The position numbers and the translations under genes were made by a program. Source: Streptomyces justiciae (GTDB lineage Bacteria; Actinomycetota; Actinomycetes; Streptomycetales; Streptomycetaceae). Taken from it: 64,000 bases of DNA. Shown piece after piece: positions 1 to 7,681 of this stretch. The notes beneath the pieces are model-generated. The model had not been told where the DNA came from and searched no databases. It saw only the letters and a list, made by a program, of their open reading frames with translations. How positions within the stretch are numbered: position 1 is the stretch's first letter; each line of letters starts with the position of its first letter. The stretch lies in contig NZ_JADDXU010000003.1 of assembly GCF_015163075.1 (NCBI RefSeq), positions 62,001 to 126,000 on the forward strand, in the 5' to 3' direction.

Positions 1-172
1 CGGCGGCGCCGACCACCGCCGTCGCCGCGGCACTCGCGGCGATGACACGCAGCACGGCCTGTTGCGAGAACACCCAGGGGCCGAAAGCGCAGACGAGCGA
101 GACGCCTGCGATCGCCGACGGGGGCAGCAGCCTGTGCAAGGGCGGTGAATGGCGGTGACGTCCACGTGGCAT
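1..172 (-). CDS. Membrane protein, N-terminal part only (runs off the window)
   Basis: Partial gene whose start codon (ATG, complement of 170-172) lies in the window; the rest is beyond base 1. The 57 visible residues begin with a basic His/Arg/Pro-rich stretch, then a hydrophobic segment (about residues 20-35) and a second one after a short QQ-containing turn, as in a small multi-pass membrane protein. Conserved-looking Streptomyces sequence, but I cannot name a family. No clear Shine-Dalgarno sequence precedes the ATG, so the exact start is open. Confidence 0.55.
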   Translation of the reverse strand, partial: MPRGRHRHSPPLHRLLPPSAIAGVSLVCAFGPWVFSQQAVLRVIAASAAATAVVGAA

Positions 173-329
173 GGCCAGAAACTTACCGCGCGTAGGCGAA
201 TCGTGGTGCCCCGGCCCGTAAAAACACAGCCATCCCGGAGCCTTCACACGACATCAGGAATCAGACCGGCCACCGAATTCGACAAGGGGCACATCTCCGG
301 GCCGGCGAACCACAAGATCATTTCCGGTC

Positions 330-1457
330 TCAGCGGTCGCTCAACCGCCCGCTCATCCACTGCAAGGTCGCCGGAATCTCCCGCCGCCAGGTGTTGAAGT
401 TGTGCCCGCCGCTTTCCAGGATGATCGACGAGATACGGGTCCGGTCGGTGGCCTTCACGCGCTCTATGAACTTCAGGGTGTCCTTGTAGTTCGACTCGCC
501 CACCTTGCTGCTGCTGACGAGCAGTGAGGTGTCGGGCGCCGGCTCGTGCTTGAGGTACCACCACAGGTCGGCGCGATTGCGGAGTTCCTCGTTCCCCTGG
601 AAGAGATCGCCTGTGGTGGGGTCGATCGGCGCCTTGTAGTACGGCGAAAGGCCCGCGCCCGCCGCGTACACCTGCGGGTGGTGCATGGCGAGCTTCAGCG
701 CGCAGTAACCGCCCGTGGAGTCGCCGATGATGCCCCAGCTGCCCGGCTTCTTGCCCACCCGGTAGTGCGCGAGTACGGCGTCCGGCAGATCTTTGGCGAA
801 GAACGACTCCGTCCGCGGTCCGTTCGGAATGTCGACGCACTCCGTGTCCCGCGGCGGCGCCACGGTCGGCCGCAGCATCACCAGGATCATCGGCTGCATA
901 CGGCCGTCCTTGGCGAGTTCCAACGCCGTGCTCGGGTAGTGCAGTTTGTCGACCAGCGCCTGCGCGGTGCCCGGATATCCGGTGAGGACCACGGCCGCCG
1001 GGAACGTGCGCGTGCGGTACTGCGGCTGGAAGTACTCCGGCGGCAGGTACACGAACGCGGACGTCGCGATGTGCGTCGTACGGCCCACGATGTCGACCTT
1101 CTGGATCTGACCGCCGCGCTGCGGCCGCCCGCTGCCGGTCTCCTTGACCCGTCGTACGTCCGTCACCTGGAGCGGGCCGCCCGAGCCGCCGTTCGCCGTG
1201 TGGTCTATGACCACGCCCTGCTCGTCCTCCTGCCCGAACAGGTCGGCCCAGCTCGCGTAGAACCCGAAGGACTGGTTGGCGCCGAGGCCGAGCGCCGCGA
1301 ACAGCGCCAGCTGGGTCGCGAACAGCAGGCCCACGCGCCCGCTGACGGCCCGCCAGCCGCGCCGCGCCAGCCGTGGCCACAGCCATACCGTGCCGACGAA
1401 CAGAGCCACGGCCGACGCGATCGCCAGCACCAGCACGTTGTTGCTCGTGAGACCCAT
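330..1457 (-). CDS. Membrane-anchored alpha/beta-hydrolase esterase
   Basis: 375 residues. Two or three hydrophobic segments fill about residues 5-60, then an esterase-D/mycolyltransferase-like alpha/beta-hydrolase domain follows and is predicted to be extracytoplasmic. The nucleophile elbow is GDSTGG, giving the catalytic Ser, and a C-terminal ESGGHNF supplies the likely catalytic His. Substrate unknown; the family hydrolyses or transfers acyl esters. The ATG at 1457 is preferred because it directly precedes the first membrane segment; an open frame extends further upstream but is rich in non-coding-like Arg/Ser. Divergent from the MprF-like gene across about 210 bp that must hold both promoters. 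Confidence 0.8.
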   Translation of the reverse strand: MGLTSNNVLVLAIASAVALFVGTVWLWPRLARRGWRAVSGRVGLLFATQLALFAALGLGANQSFGFYASWADLFGQEDEQGVVIDHTANGGSGGPLQVTDVRRVKETGSGRPQRGGQIQKVDIVGRTTHIATSAFVYLPPEYFQPQYRTRTFPAAVVLTGYPGTAQALVDKLHYPSTALELAKDGRMQPMILVMLRPTVAPPRDTECVDIPNGPRTESFFAKDLPDAVLAHYRVGKKPGSWGIIGDSTGGYCALKLAMHHPQVYAAGAGLSPYYKAPIDPTTGDLFQGNEELRNRADLWWYLKHEPAPDTSLLVSSSKVGESNYKDTLKFIERVKATDRTRISSIILESGGHNFNTWRREIPATLQWMSGRLSDR

Positions 1458-1668
1458 GGTTCGGTACCTGTCTGCGCTTTCTCCCCGTGCCGACGCGCCT
1501 CCCGCGGATCTTCGCGAGGGCTTGTCCGGCCCTTTTCCCGGCCTTTGAACCGGCTTTGAGGAAGTGAGTGAACCTCTCTCCCCGAGACACCGTCCTAGAG
1601 GGCGCAATGTCGCCGGATGCCCGAATCGGGCCCCGGATCCAAGGTCTCTCGCAGAACTACGGGATGCG

Positions 1669-3504
1669 ATGTCTGTCAGGACAGATGAGGAAATGTCGGG
1701 CGGGGTTCCGAGCCGATCACCGCGCGTGCGGCGCGTACTGCGTGGCCCGCGCCCCGAGGCCGTCCCGGTCCTGGTCGCCAGAGCCTGCGCGGTGGTGGGG
1801 CTTCTGGACATTGCCGCGGGCGTGTTCCCGCGCTTCCGTCACAGCCGTATGCACACCCTGGCCGAGGTGCTGCCGGGCGCGCTCGGCCCGTTCGCCGCGG
1901 CGCTCGCACTGAGCGCGGGCGTACTGCTGCTCCTGCTGGCGCACGGCCTCCGGCGCCGCAAGCGGCGGGCCTGGCGGGCCGCCGTGGTCCTGCTGCCGGT
2001 CGGCGCGGTCGCGCAGTTCACGTACCGCCACTCACCGGTGGGCGTGCTCATCTCGCTCGCGCTGCTCGCACCGCTGCTGATCCACCGCGACCAGTTCAAG
2101 GCGCTGCCCGACCCGCGCAGCCGCTGGCGCGCGCTCGCCAACTTCGTCCTCATGGGCGCCGGTTCCCTCTTCCTCGGACTGGTCATCGTCAGCGTCCACC
2201 CCAAGACGCTCGTCGGCGACCCGAGCCTGGCCGATCGCATTACGCACGTCCTGTACGGCCTCTTCGGCTTCGAGGGCCCGGTCGACTACCAGGGCAACAC
2301 CTCCTGGACGGTCGCCTTCTCCCTCGGCGCCCTGGGGCTGCTCACGGCCATCACGACGATCTACCTGGCCTTCCGCCCCGAACACCCCGCCGCGCGCCTC
2401 ACCGAGGACGACGAGGCCCGGCTGCGGGCCCTGCTGGACAAGCACGGCGGCCGCGACTCCCTCGGCCACTTCGCGCTGCGCCGCGACAAGGCCGTCGTCT
2501 TCTCCCCCAGCGGCAAGGCCGCGGTGACCTACCGCGTCGTCTCCGGCGTGATGCTCGCCAGCGGCGACCCGATCGGCGACATCGAGGCCTGGCCGGGCGC
2601 CATCGAGCGCTTCATGGACGAGGCCAAGGCCCACTCCTGGACGCCCGCCGTCATGGGCTGCTCGGAGACCGGCGGCGAGGTGTGGACCCGCGAGACCGGC
2701 CTGGACGCCCTCGAACTGGGCGACGAGGCGGTGGTGGACGTCGCGGATTTCTCCCTCGCCGGGCGCGCGATGCGCAACGTGCGCCAGATGGTCAAGCGCA
2801 TCGAGCGCGCGGGCTACGAGACCCGCGTACGGCGCGTCCGTGACCTCGGCGACGCCGAGCTCGAGCGCATCCGCCGGGCCGCCGACGACTGGCGCGGCAC
2901 CGACACCGAACGCGGCTTCTCCATGGCGCTGGGCCGGATCGGCGACCTCGCCGACGGCGACTGCCTGATCGCCACCGCCCACAAGGCCGACGAACAGCCG
3001 GGCGAGTACGGCGACCTGAAGGCGATCCTGCACTTCGTGCCCTGGGGCGACGACGGCGCCTCCCTGGACCTGATGCGCCGCGACCGCTCGGCGGACCCCG
3101 GCATGAACGAACTCCTCATCGTGGCCGCGCTCCAGGCCGCCCCGAAGTTCGGCATCACGCGCGTGTCCCTCAACTTCGCCATGTTCCGCTCCGCCCTCGC
3201 GCGCGGCGAGAAGATCGGCGCGGGACCGGTGCTGCGCGCCTGGCGCGGGCTGCTCGTGTTCCTCTCGCGCTGGTTCCAGATCGAGTCGCTGTACAAGTTC
3301 AACGCCAAGTTCCAGCCCCGCTGGGAACCCCGCTTCGTCGTCTACCGTGCCTCCGGCGACCTGCCCCGCATCGGCTTCGCCGCCATGCAGGCCGAGGGCT
3401 TCGTGAACCTCGCCCTCCCCCTGCCGCGTTTCCTGCGCCGCCGCAGGTCCGCCCCACGCGCGTGCGCGCACGCGGTGGCGGAAAGAGACGTCCGCGCGGC
3501 GTGA
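1669..3504 (+). CDS. MprF-like membrane protein with phosphatidylglycerol lysyltransferase (DUF2156) domain
   Basis: About 611 residues. The N-terminal third is hydrophobic with roughly six membrane segments. The C-terminal half (about residues 270-580) is a soluble GNAT-fold domain of the DUF2156/LPG-synthase type, which in MprF/LysX relatives moves an aminoacyl group from tRNA to a membrane lipid. The N-terminal flippase part is shorter than in classical MprF. Whether this protein makes lysyl- or alanyl-phosphatidylglycerol cannot be read from sequence. Two starts are possible: ATG 1669 with no clear ribosome site, or ATG 1693 just after a GAGGA. It ends in a long Arg/Ala tail, followed by a strong hairpin. 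Confidence 0.78.
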   Translation: MSVRTDEEMSGGVPSRSPRVRRVLRGPRPEAVPVLVARACAVVGLLDIAAGVFPRFRHSRMHTLAEVLPGALGPFAAALALSAGVLLLLLAHGLRRRKRRAWRAAVVLLPVGAVAQFTYRHSPVGVLISLALLAPLLIHRDQFKALPDPRSRWRALANFVLMGAGSLFLGLVIVSVHPKTLVGDPSLADRITHVLYGLFGFEGPVDYQGNTSWTVAFSLGALGLLTAITTIYLAFRPEHPAARLTEDDEARLRALLDKHGGRDSLGHFALRRDKAVVFSPSGKAAVTYRVVSGVMLASGDPIGDIEAWPGAIERFMDEAKAHSWTPAVMGCSETGGEVWTRETGLDALELGDEAVVDVADFSLAGRAMRNVRQMVKRIERAGYETRVRRVRDLGDAELERIRRAADDWRGTDTERGFSMALGRIGDLADGDCLIATAHKADEQPGEYGDLKAILHFVPWGDDGASLDLMRRDRSADPGMNELLIVAALQAAPKFGITRVSLNFAMFRSALARGEKIGAGPVLRAWRGLLVFLSRWFQIESLYKFNAKFQPRWEPRFVVYRASGDLPRIGFAAMQAEGFVNLALPLPRFLRRRRSAPRACAHAVAERDVRAA

Positions 3505-3569
3505 CGCCCGACGCCACTGACCGGCACGCACGGCGTGACCCCGATCAGCCCCGGGCCGCCTGAGGACTG

Positions 3570-3620
3570 GCCCGAGCGGAAGCCCCACCCCTCCTCCAGC
3601 CCGGGGGCTTCCGCTCGGGC
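3570..3620. terminator. 17-bp perfect hairpin terminator
   Basis: Positions 3570-3586 are exactly complementary to 3604-3620, with a 17-nt loop. It lies 66 nt after the MprF-like stop and 42 nt before folP, so it probably ends the first transcript. There is no T-run, as is usual for Streptomyces terminators. Confidence 0.75.
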
Positions 3621-3661
3621 CGCACGCCGGTACGGCTCCCCACGGGGCCTACGCTGAACGT

Positions 3662-4555
3662 ATGAGCAAGCAGAGCGGACGCGGGCGCGTCGTCGGCCTA
3701 CCGGCATGGGACCGCTGCGCGGTCATGGGAGTCGTGAACGTCACGCCCGACTCCTTCTCCGACGGCGGCCGCTGGTTCGACACGGCCGCCGCCGTCAAGC
3801 ACGGCCTCGCCCTCGTCGCCGAGGGCGCCGACCTGGTCGACGTCGGCGGCGAGTCCACCCGCCCCGGTGCCACCCGCGTCGACGAGGCCGAGGAGCTCAA
3901 GCGCGTCATCCCGGTCGTCCGCGGCCTCGCCTCCGAAGGCGTCACCGTCTCCGTCGACACCATGCGCGCCTCCGTCGCCGCCCAGTCCCTCGCCGCCGGC
4001 GCCGCCCTCGTCAACGACGTCAGCGGCGGCCTCGCCGACCCCGCGATGATCCCGGTCGTCGCCGACGCGGGCGCCCCCTTCGTCGTCATGCACTGGCGCG
4101 GCTTCCTGGAGGGCGGCAACGTCAGGGGCGTCTACGACGACGTCGTCACCGAAGTCGTCGACGAACTGCACGCGCGCGTGGAGGCCGTCCTCGCCGGCGG
4201 CGTCTCCCCCGACCGCATCGTCGTCGACCCCGGCCTCGGCTTCTCCAAGGACGCCGAGCACGATCTGGTCCTGCTCGCCCACCTCGACCGCCTGCTCACC
4301 CTCGGCCACCCCCTGCTCGTCGCCGCCTCCCGCAAGCGCTTCCTCGGCCGCGTCCTCGCCGCCGACCCCGAGGCGGCGCCCCCGCCCGCGCGGGAGCGCG
4401 ACGCCGCCACGGCCGCCGTCTCCGCGCTCGCAGCGCACGCCGGCGCATGGGCGGTGCGCGTGCACGAGGTGCGCGCGACGGCGGACGCGGTACGGGTCGC
4501 ACGCGCCGTGGAAGGGGCGCGCGCAGCGGGCAACGGCGCAGAAGGAACCCGGTGA
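3662..4555 (+). CDS. folP: Dihydropteroate synthase
   Basis: 297 residues. Condenses para-aminobenzoate with hydroxymethyldihydropterin pyrophosphate in folate synthesis; the sulfonamide target. Both family signatures are present: MGVVNVTPDSFSDGG near residues 20-35 and DVGGESTRPGA near 60-71, plus a late SRKRFLG pterin/phosphate-binding motif. First gene of a folate cluster; its stop overlaps the next start by 4 nt (GTGA), so the two are translationally coupled. The C-terminal 20 residues are Ala/Arg-rich and probably not part of the TIM barrel. Confidence 0.95.
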   Translation: MSKQSGRGRVVGLPAWDRCAVMGVVNVTPDSFSDGGRWFDTAAAVKHGLALVAEGADLVDVGGESTRPGATRVDEAEELKRVIPVVRGLASEGVTVSVDTMRASVAAQSLAAGAALVNDVSGGLADPAMIPVVADAGAPFVVMHWRGFLEGGNVRGVYDDVVTEVVDELHARVEAVLAGGVSPDRIVVDPGLGFSKDAEHDLVLLAHLDRLLTLGHPLLVAASRKRFLGRVLAADPEAAPPPARERDAATAAVSALAAHAGAWAVRVHEVRATADAVRVARAVEGARAAGNGAEGTR

Positions 4556-5055
4556 GCGCCCCCCATACCGACGTCGAGCAGGTGGAAGCCGCCAACACCA
4601 CCTACTACGAGGCGATGGAGCGCGGCGACTTCGAGGAGCTCTCCTCGCTCTGGCTCACCCCGGCCGACCTGGGCGTCGACGAGGAGTACCACGACCCCGC
4701 CGACGCCGGCGTGATCTCCTGCGTGCACCCCGGCTGGCCCGTGCTCACCGGCCGCGGCGAGGTCCTCAGGTCGTACGCGCTGATCATGGCGAACACCGAC
4801 TACATCCAGTTCTTCCTCACCGACGTGCATGTCTCCGTCACCGGCGACACCGCCCTGGTGACCTGCACCGAGAACATCCTCAGCGGCGGGCCCGCCCCCG
4901 AGGGCGGCGAGGAGCTCGGCCCGCTCGTCGGCCAGCTCGTGGTCGCCACCAACGTGTTCCACCGCACGCCGTCCGGCTGGAAACTCTGGTCCCACCACGC
5001 CTCCCCCGTTCTGGCCGAAAACGACGAGGGCGAAGGGGACGACACCCCCACGTGA
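4552..5055 (+). CDS. NTF2-fold (SnoaL-like) protein in folate cluster
   Basis: 167 residues with a GTG start overlapping the folP stop. The pattern YYEAMERGDFEEL...WLTPAD...CVHPGWPVLTGRGEVL...SYALIMANT... and a C-terminal GWKLWSHHASPV strand-end is typical of the SnoaL_3/DUF4440 branch of the NTF2 fold. Members are usually small cone-shaped enzymes or binding proteins. Its constant position between folP and folB suggests a role linked to pterin or folate metabolism, but no reaction can be assigned. Confidence 0.85.
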   Translation: MSAPHTDVEQVEAANTTYYEAMERGDFEELSSLWLTPADLGVDEEYHDPADAGVISCVHPGWPVLTGRGEVLRSYALIMANTDYIQFFLTDVHVSVTGDTALVTCTENILSGGPAPEGGEELGPLVGQLVVATNVFHRTPSGWKLWSHHASPVLAENDEGEGDDTPT

Positions 5056-5147
5056 GTGGGTAGGCGCACGATGGACGACCCACCGGCGGCCCACCGACGA
5101 GCCACCGGAACCGCCCACAGGGACCAAGAAGTGGTTGGAATCACGAG

Positions 5148-5198
5148 CCCCTGGGTAGGGGCGGCTACCAACCCGTGAGCCGCCGGGTTCCCCAGGGG
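5148..5198 (+). other. Nested stem-loop upstream of folB
   Basis: In the 294-nt gap between the NTF2-fold gene and folB, CCCCTGGG (5148-5155) pairs with CCCAGGGG (5191-5198). Inside it GGCGGCT (5160-5166) pairs with AGCCGCC (5178-5184). AACCCG and CGGGTT in the loop region offer a competing pairing. It could end the folP transcript or be a structured leader of folB. It matches no riboswitch consensus that I know. Confidence 0.45.
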
Positions 5199-5349
5199 AA
5201 ACACACGGTGAAACCTCCTGGCCCCGGCTCGGCCCCACGCCCCCGTGGCCCGGTGCTGTCAGTGCCCGCAGGTAGATTCGTTCGAGGCCGGTGTGCCGCC
5301 CGCACCCGGTACGAACCGGCCATTACCGACGATTGCAGGAGTGATTCGC

Positions 5350-5709
5350 GTGGATCGTGTCGCGCTGCGCGGCCTGAAGGCCCGCGGGCACCACGGTGTG
5401 TTCCCCAAGGAACGCGAGGAGGGCCAGACCTTCATCGTGGACCTCGTCCTGGGCCTGGACACCCGGCCGGCCGCCGCCGACGACGACCTGGCGAAGACCG
5501 CGCACTACGGCATCGTGGCGGAGGAGGTCGTGGCCGTCGTCGAGGGCGAGCCCGTGAACCTCATCGAGACCCTCGCCGAGCGCATCGCCCAGGCCTGCCT
5601 GAAGCACGAAGGGGTGGAGGAGGTCGAGGTCACCGTCCACAAACCGGACGCGCCGATCACGGTCCCCTTCGACGACGTGACGATCACCATCACCCGGAGC
5701 CGAGTATGA
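5350..5709 (+). CDS. folB: Dihydroneopterin aldolase
   Basis: 119 residues, the normal family length. Cleaves dihydroneopterin to 6-hydroxymethyldihydropterin and glycolaldehyde. The start region DRVALRGLKARGHHGVFP, the ETLAERIAQ helix and the end motif VHKPDAPI are typical of FolB. GTG 5350 is chosen because AGGAG lies 8 nt upstream; the in-frame GTG at 5341 sits directly on that ribosome site. The stop overlaps the folK start (ATGA). Confidence 0.93.
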   Translation: MDRVALRGLKARGHHGVFPKEREEGQTFIVDLVLGLDTRPAAADDDLAKTAHYGIVAEEVVAVVEGEPVNLIETLAERIAQACLKHEGVEEVEVTVHKPDAPITVPFDDVTITITRSRV

Positions 5710-6317
5710 CCGCGTCCTTCGCCACGGGCCCGAGCGACCCGACCGTCCAGCCGGTACCCGCCTCCGTCGTCCAGCAGGTGGACGCCGCCGACACCACCCT
5801 GCACAACCCCAAACGCGCGGTGATCTCCCTCGGCTCCAACCTGGGCAACCGCCTGGAGACCCTCCAGGGCGCCATCGACGCCCTCGAGGACACCCCCGGC
5901 GTCCGCGTGAAGGCCGTCTCGCCCGTGTACGAGACCGAGCCGTGGGGCGTCGAGCCGGGCAGCCAGCCGTCGTACTTCAACGCGGTGGTCGTCGTGAAGA
6001 CGACGCTGCCCCCGTCGTCCCTGCTGGAGCGGGCCCACGCGGTCGAGGAGGCCTTCCACCGCGTCCGCGACGAGCGCTGGGGCGCCCGCACGCTGGACGT
6101 CGACATCGTGGCGTACGCCGACGTCGTCTCCGACGACCCGACGCTCACCCTCCCCCACCCGCGCGCCCACGAACGCGCGTTCGTCCTGGCGCCGTGGCAC
6201 GACGTGGAGCCGCAGGCCCAGCTCCCCGGCCGCGGCCCCGTCTCCGGCCTCCTGGCCGACATCACCCGGGACGGCGTGGAACCCCGCAAGGACCTGGAAC
6301 TCCGGCTGCCCGAATAG
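5706..6317 (+). CDS. folK: Hydroxymethyldihydropterin pyrophosphokinase
   Basis: 203 residues. Transfers pyrophosphate from ATP to 6-hydroxymethyldihydropterin, giving the FolP substrate. The HPPK core begins near residue 38 with AVISLGSNLGNR. The signature RWGARTLDVDIV holds the two Mg-binding Asp residues, and LPHPRAHERAFVL follows. The first ~37 residues are an extra, low-complexity N-terminal extension. The ATG overlaps the folB stop by 4 nt. Confidence 0.94.
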   Translation: MTASFATGPSDPTVQPVPASVVQQVDAADTTLHNPKRAVISLGSNLGNRLETLQGAIDALEDTPGVRVKAVSPVYETEPWGVEPGSQPSYFNAVVVVKTTLPPSSLLERAHAVEEAFHRVRDERWGARTLDVDIVAYADVVSDDPTLTLPHPRAHERAFVLAPWHDVEPQAQLPGRGPVSGLLADITRDGVEPRKDLELRLPE

Positions 6318-6373
6318 TCGTTAAGGTCAAGAGCACGAGCGTCGGGCACAAGGATCAGGGCAACGCCTGTCCG

Positions 6374-6423
6374 TCCGAGGACCGGGCCTGTCCCTCCGAG
6401 GACAACACCGGTCCACCGAGGAC
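6374..6423. repeat. Three phased CCGAGGAC direct repeats
   Basis: TCCGAGGAC occurs at 6374-6382 and 6395-6403 and as ACCGAGGAC at 6415-6423. The spacings of 21 and 20 bp are two helical turns each, so all three face the same side of the DNA. They lie 30-80 bp before the DUF3180 gene start. This looks like a binding array for a dimeric or multimeric regulator, but no known consensus fits. Confidence 0.4.
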
Positions 6424-6452
6424 ATCCGATCCGGGGGAGCTGAAGGGTCACC

Positions 6453-6938
6453 GTGAGAGAGCTGCGCATCAGGCTGCTGGCCGGCGTGTTCGTCGTCGCC
6501 GGAATCCTGTCCTGGGCGGGCGCCCGCCTGTGGGCCTCGATCGGGACCCTCCCCAGCGTCCCCCTGGCCGCCCCCATCGTGCTGGCCCTGATCGCCGTGG
6601 TCCTGCTGTCCACGGCGCTCTCGATCCGGGCCCGTCTCAAGGCCCAGCGCGAGCGCCGCCCCGAGGCCAAGGGCGTGGACCCGCTGATGGCGGCCCGCGC
6701 CGTCGTCTTCGGGCAGGCCAGCGCGCTGGTCGCCGCCCTCGTCTCCGGCATGTACGGCGGCACCGGCGTCTTCCTGCTGGAGTCCCTCGACATCCCCGCC
6801 CGCCGCGACCAGGCCATCTACGCCGGCTTCTCGGTCCTGGCGGGCATCGGGGTGATAGCGGCCGCCATCTTCCTGGAGCGGGTGTGCAAGCTCCCGGAAG
6901 ACGACGACAACAACACCGGGGCCACCTCGACGGCCTGA
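6453..6938 (+). CDS. DUF3180 four-helix membrane protein
   Basis: 161 residues with a GTG start and GAAGGG 5 nt upstream. Four hydrophobic helices (about residues 8-28, 36-54, 82-105, 116-138) with the sequence style of DUF3180, an actinobacterial family that regularly follows folK. Function unknown. The C-terminus ends in an acidic/Asn tail. Convergent with folE, with a gap of only 16 bp. Confidence 0.85.
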   Translation: MRELRIRLLAGVFVVAGILSWAGARLWASIGTLPSVPLAAPIVLALIAVVLLSTALSIRARLKAQRERRPEAKGVDPLMAARAVVFGQASALVAALVSGMYGGTGVFLLESLDIPARRDQAIYAGFSVLAGIGVIAAAIFLERVCKLPEDDDNNTGATSTA

Positions 6939-6954
6939 GGCAGCCCTGGGGCGC

Positions 6955-7560
6955 CTATCGCGCCATGATCAGGCTCATCGCCTCGTTGCGGGTCGCGGGG
7001 TCGCGCAGCTGCCCGCGGACCGCCGACGTTATGGTCTTCGCCCCGGGCTTGCGCACGCCCCGCATCGACATGCACATGTGCTCGCACTCGACGACCACGA
7101 TCACGCCGCGCGGCTCCAGGATCTCCATCAGGGAGTCGGCGATCTGCGTGGTGAGTCGTTCCTGCACCTGCGGCCGACGGGCGTAGACGTCCACGAGCCG
7201 GGCCAGCTTCGACAGCCCCGTGATCTTGCCGTCGGTGGACGGGATGTAGCCGACGTGGGCGACACCGACGAACGGCACGAGGTGGTGCTCACAGCTCGAC
7301 AGGACCTCGATGTCCTTCACGAGCACCATCTCGTCGTGCCCCAGGTCGAACGTCGTCGTCAGCACGTCCTCGGGCTTCTGCCACAGCCCCGCGAAGATCT
7401 CCTTGTACGCCCGGGCCACCCGCCCCGGCGTCTCCTTGAGCCCTTCCCGGTCCGGGTCCTCCCCGACCGCGATCAGCAGTTCGCGGATGGCGTTCTCGGC
7501 GCGCTTCTCGTCGAACTCGCCGATGGAGCCTTCGCCGTCCAGCGTCACGGGGTCGGTCAT
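6955..7560 (-). CDS. folE: GTP cyclohydrolase I
   Basis: 201 residues. Converts GTP to 7,8-dihydroneopterin triphosphate, the first step of folate synthesis. The zinc ligands appear as [10 protein letters not shown] and [13 protein letters not shown]. The [15 protein letters not shown] start of the catalytic domain and the ending [10 protein letters not shown] are typical. Read leftward, downstream of the ftsH terminators, so it has its own promoter within 7561-7598 or is fed by readthrough. Confidence 0.96.
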   Translation of the reverse strand: MTDPVTLDGEGSIGEFDEKRAENAIRELLIAVGEDPDREGLKETPGRVARAYKEIFAGLWQKPEDVLTTTFDLGHDEMVLVKDIEVLSSCEHHLVPFVGVAHVGYIPSTDGKITGLSKLARLVDVYARRPQVQERLTTQIADSLMEILEPRGVIVVVECEHMCMSMRGVRKPGAKTITSAVRGQLRDPATRNEAMSLIMAR

Positions 7561-7598
7561 CTGGTGCCTCGTTCCTCGGTGTCCCTGCCTGCACGGCT

Positions 7599-7640
7599 GA
7601 AAAACGCCGCGCCCCCCAGGCTAGAACCTGGGGGGCGCGG
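7599..7640 (-). terminator. ftsH rho-independent terminator
   Basis: 14-bp perfect GC stem (7607-7620 with 7627-7640), 6-nt loop, followed on the minus strand by five T residues (complement of 7600-7604). It ends the leftward ftsH transcript before folE. Confidence 0.85.
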
Positions 7641-7645
7641 CATCC

Positions 7646-7680
7646 ATTCCGGGCCTGGTGAGGCCACCGGGGCCCGGAAT
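7646..7680 (-). terminator. Second hairpin directly after ftsH
   Basis: ATTCCGGGCC (7646-7655) pairs with GGCCCGGAAT (7671-7680). It abuts the ftsH stop codon at 7682, so it forms a tandem terminator or a 3'-end stabiliser with the hairpin at 7607-7640. Confidence 0.6.
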
Positions 7681-7681
7681 C

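Noticed and set aside
5148..5198. Known riboswitch (TPP, cobalamin, c-di-AMP or folate type) before folB
   Set aside because: None of the conserved core motifs of these classes is present; only generic nested pairing is seen.
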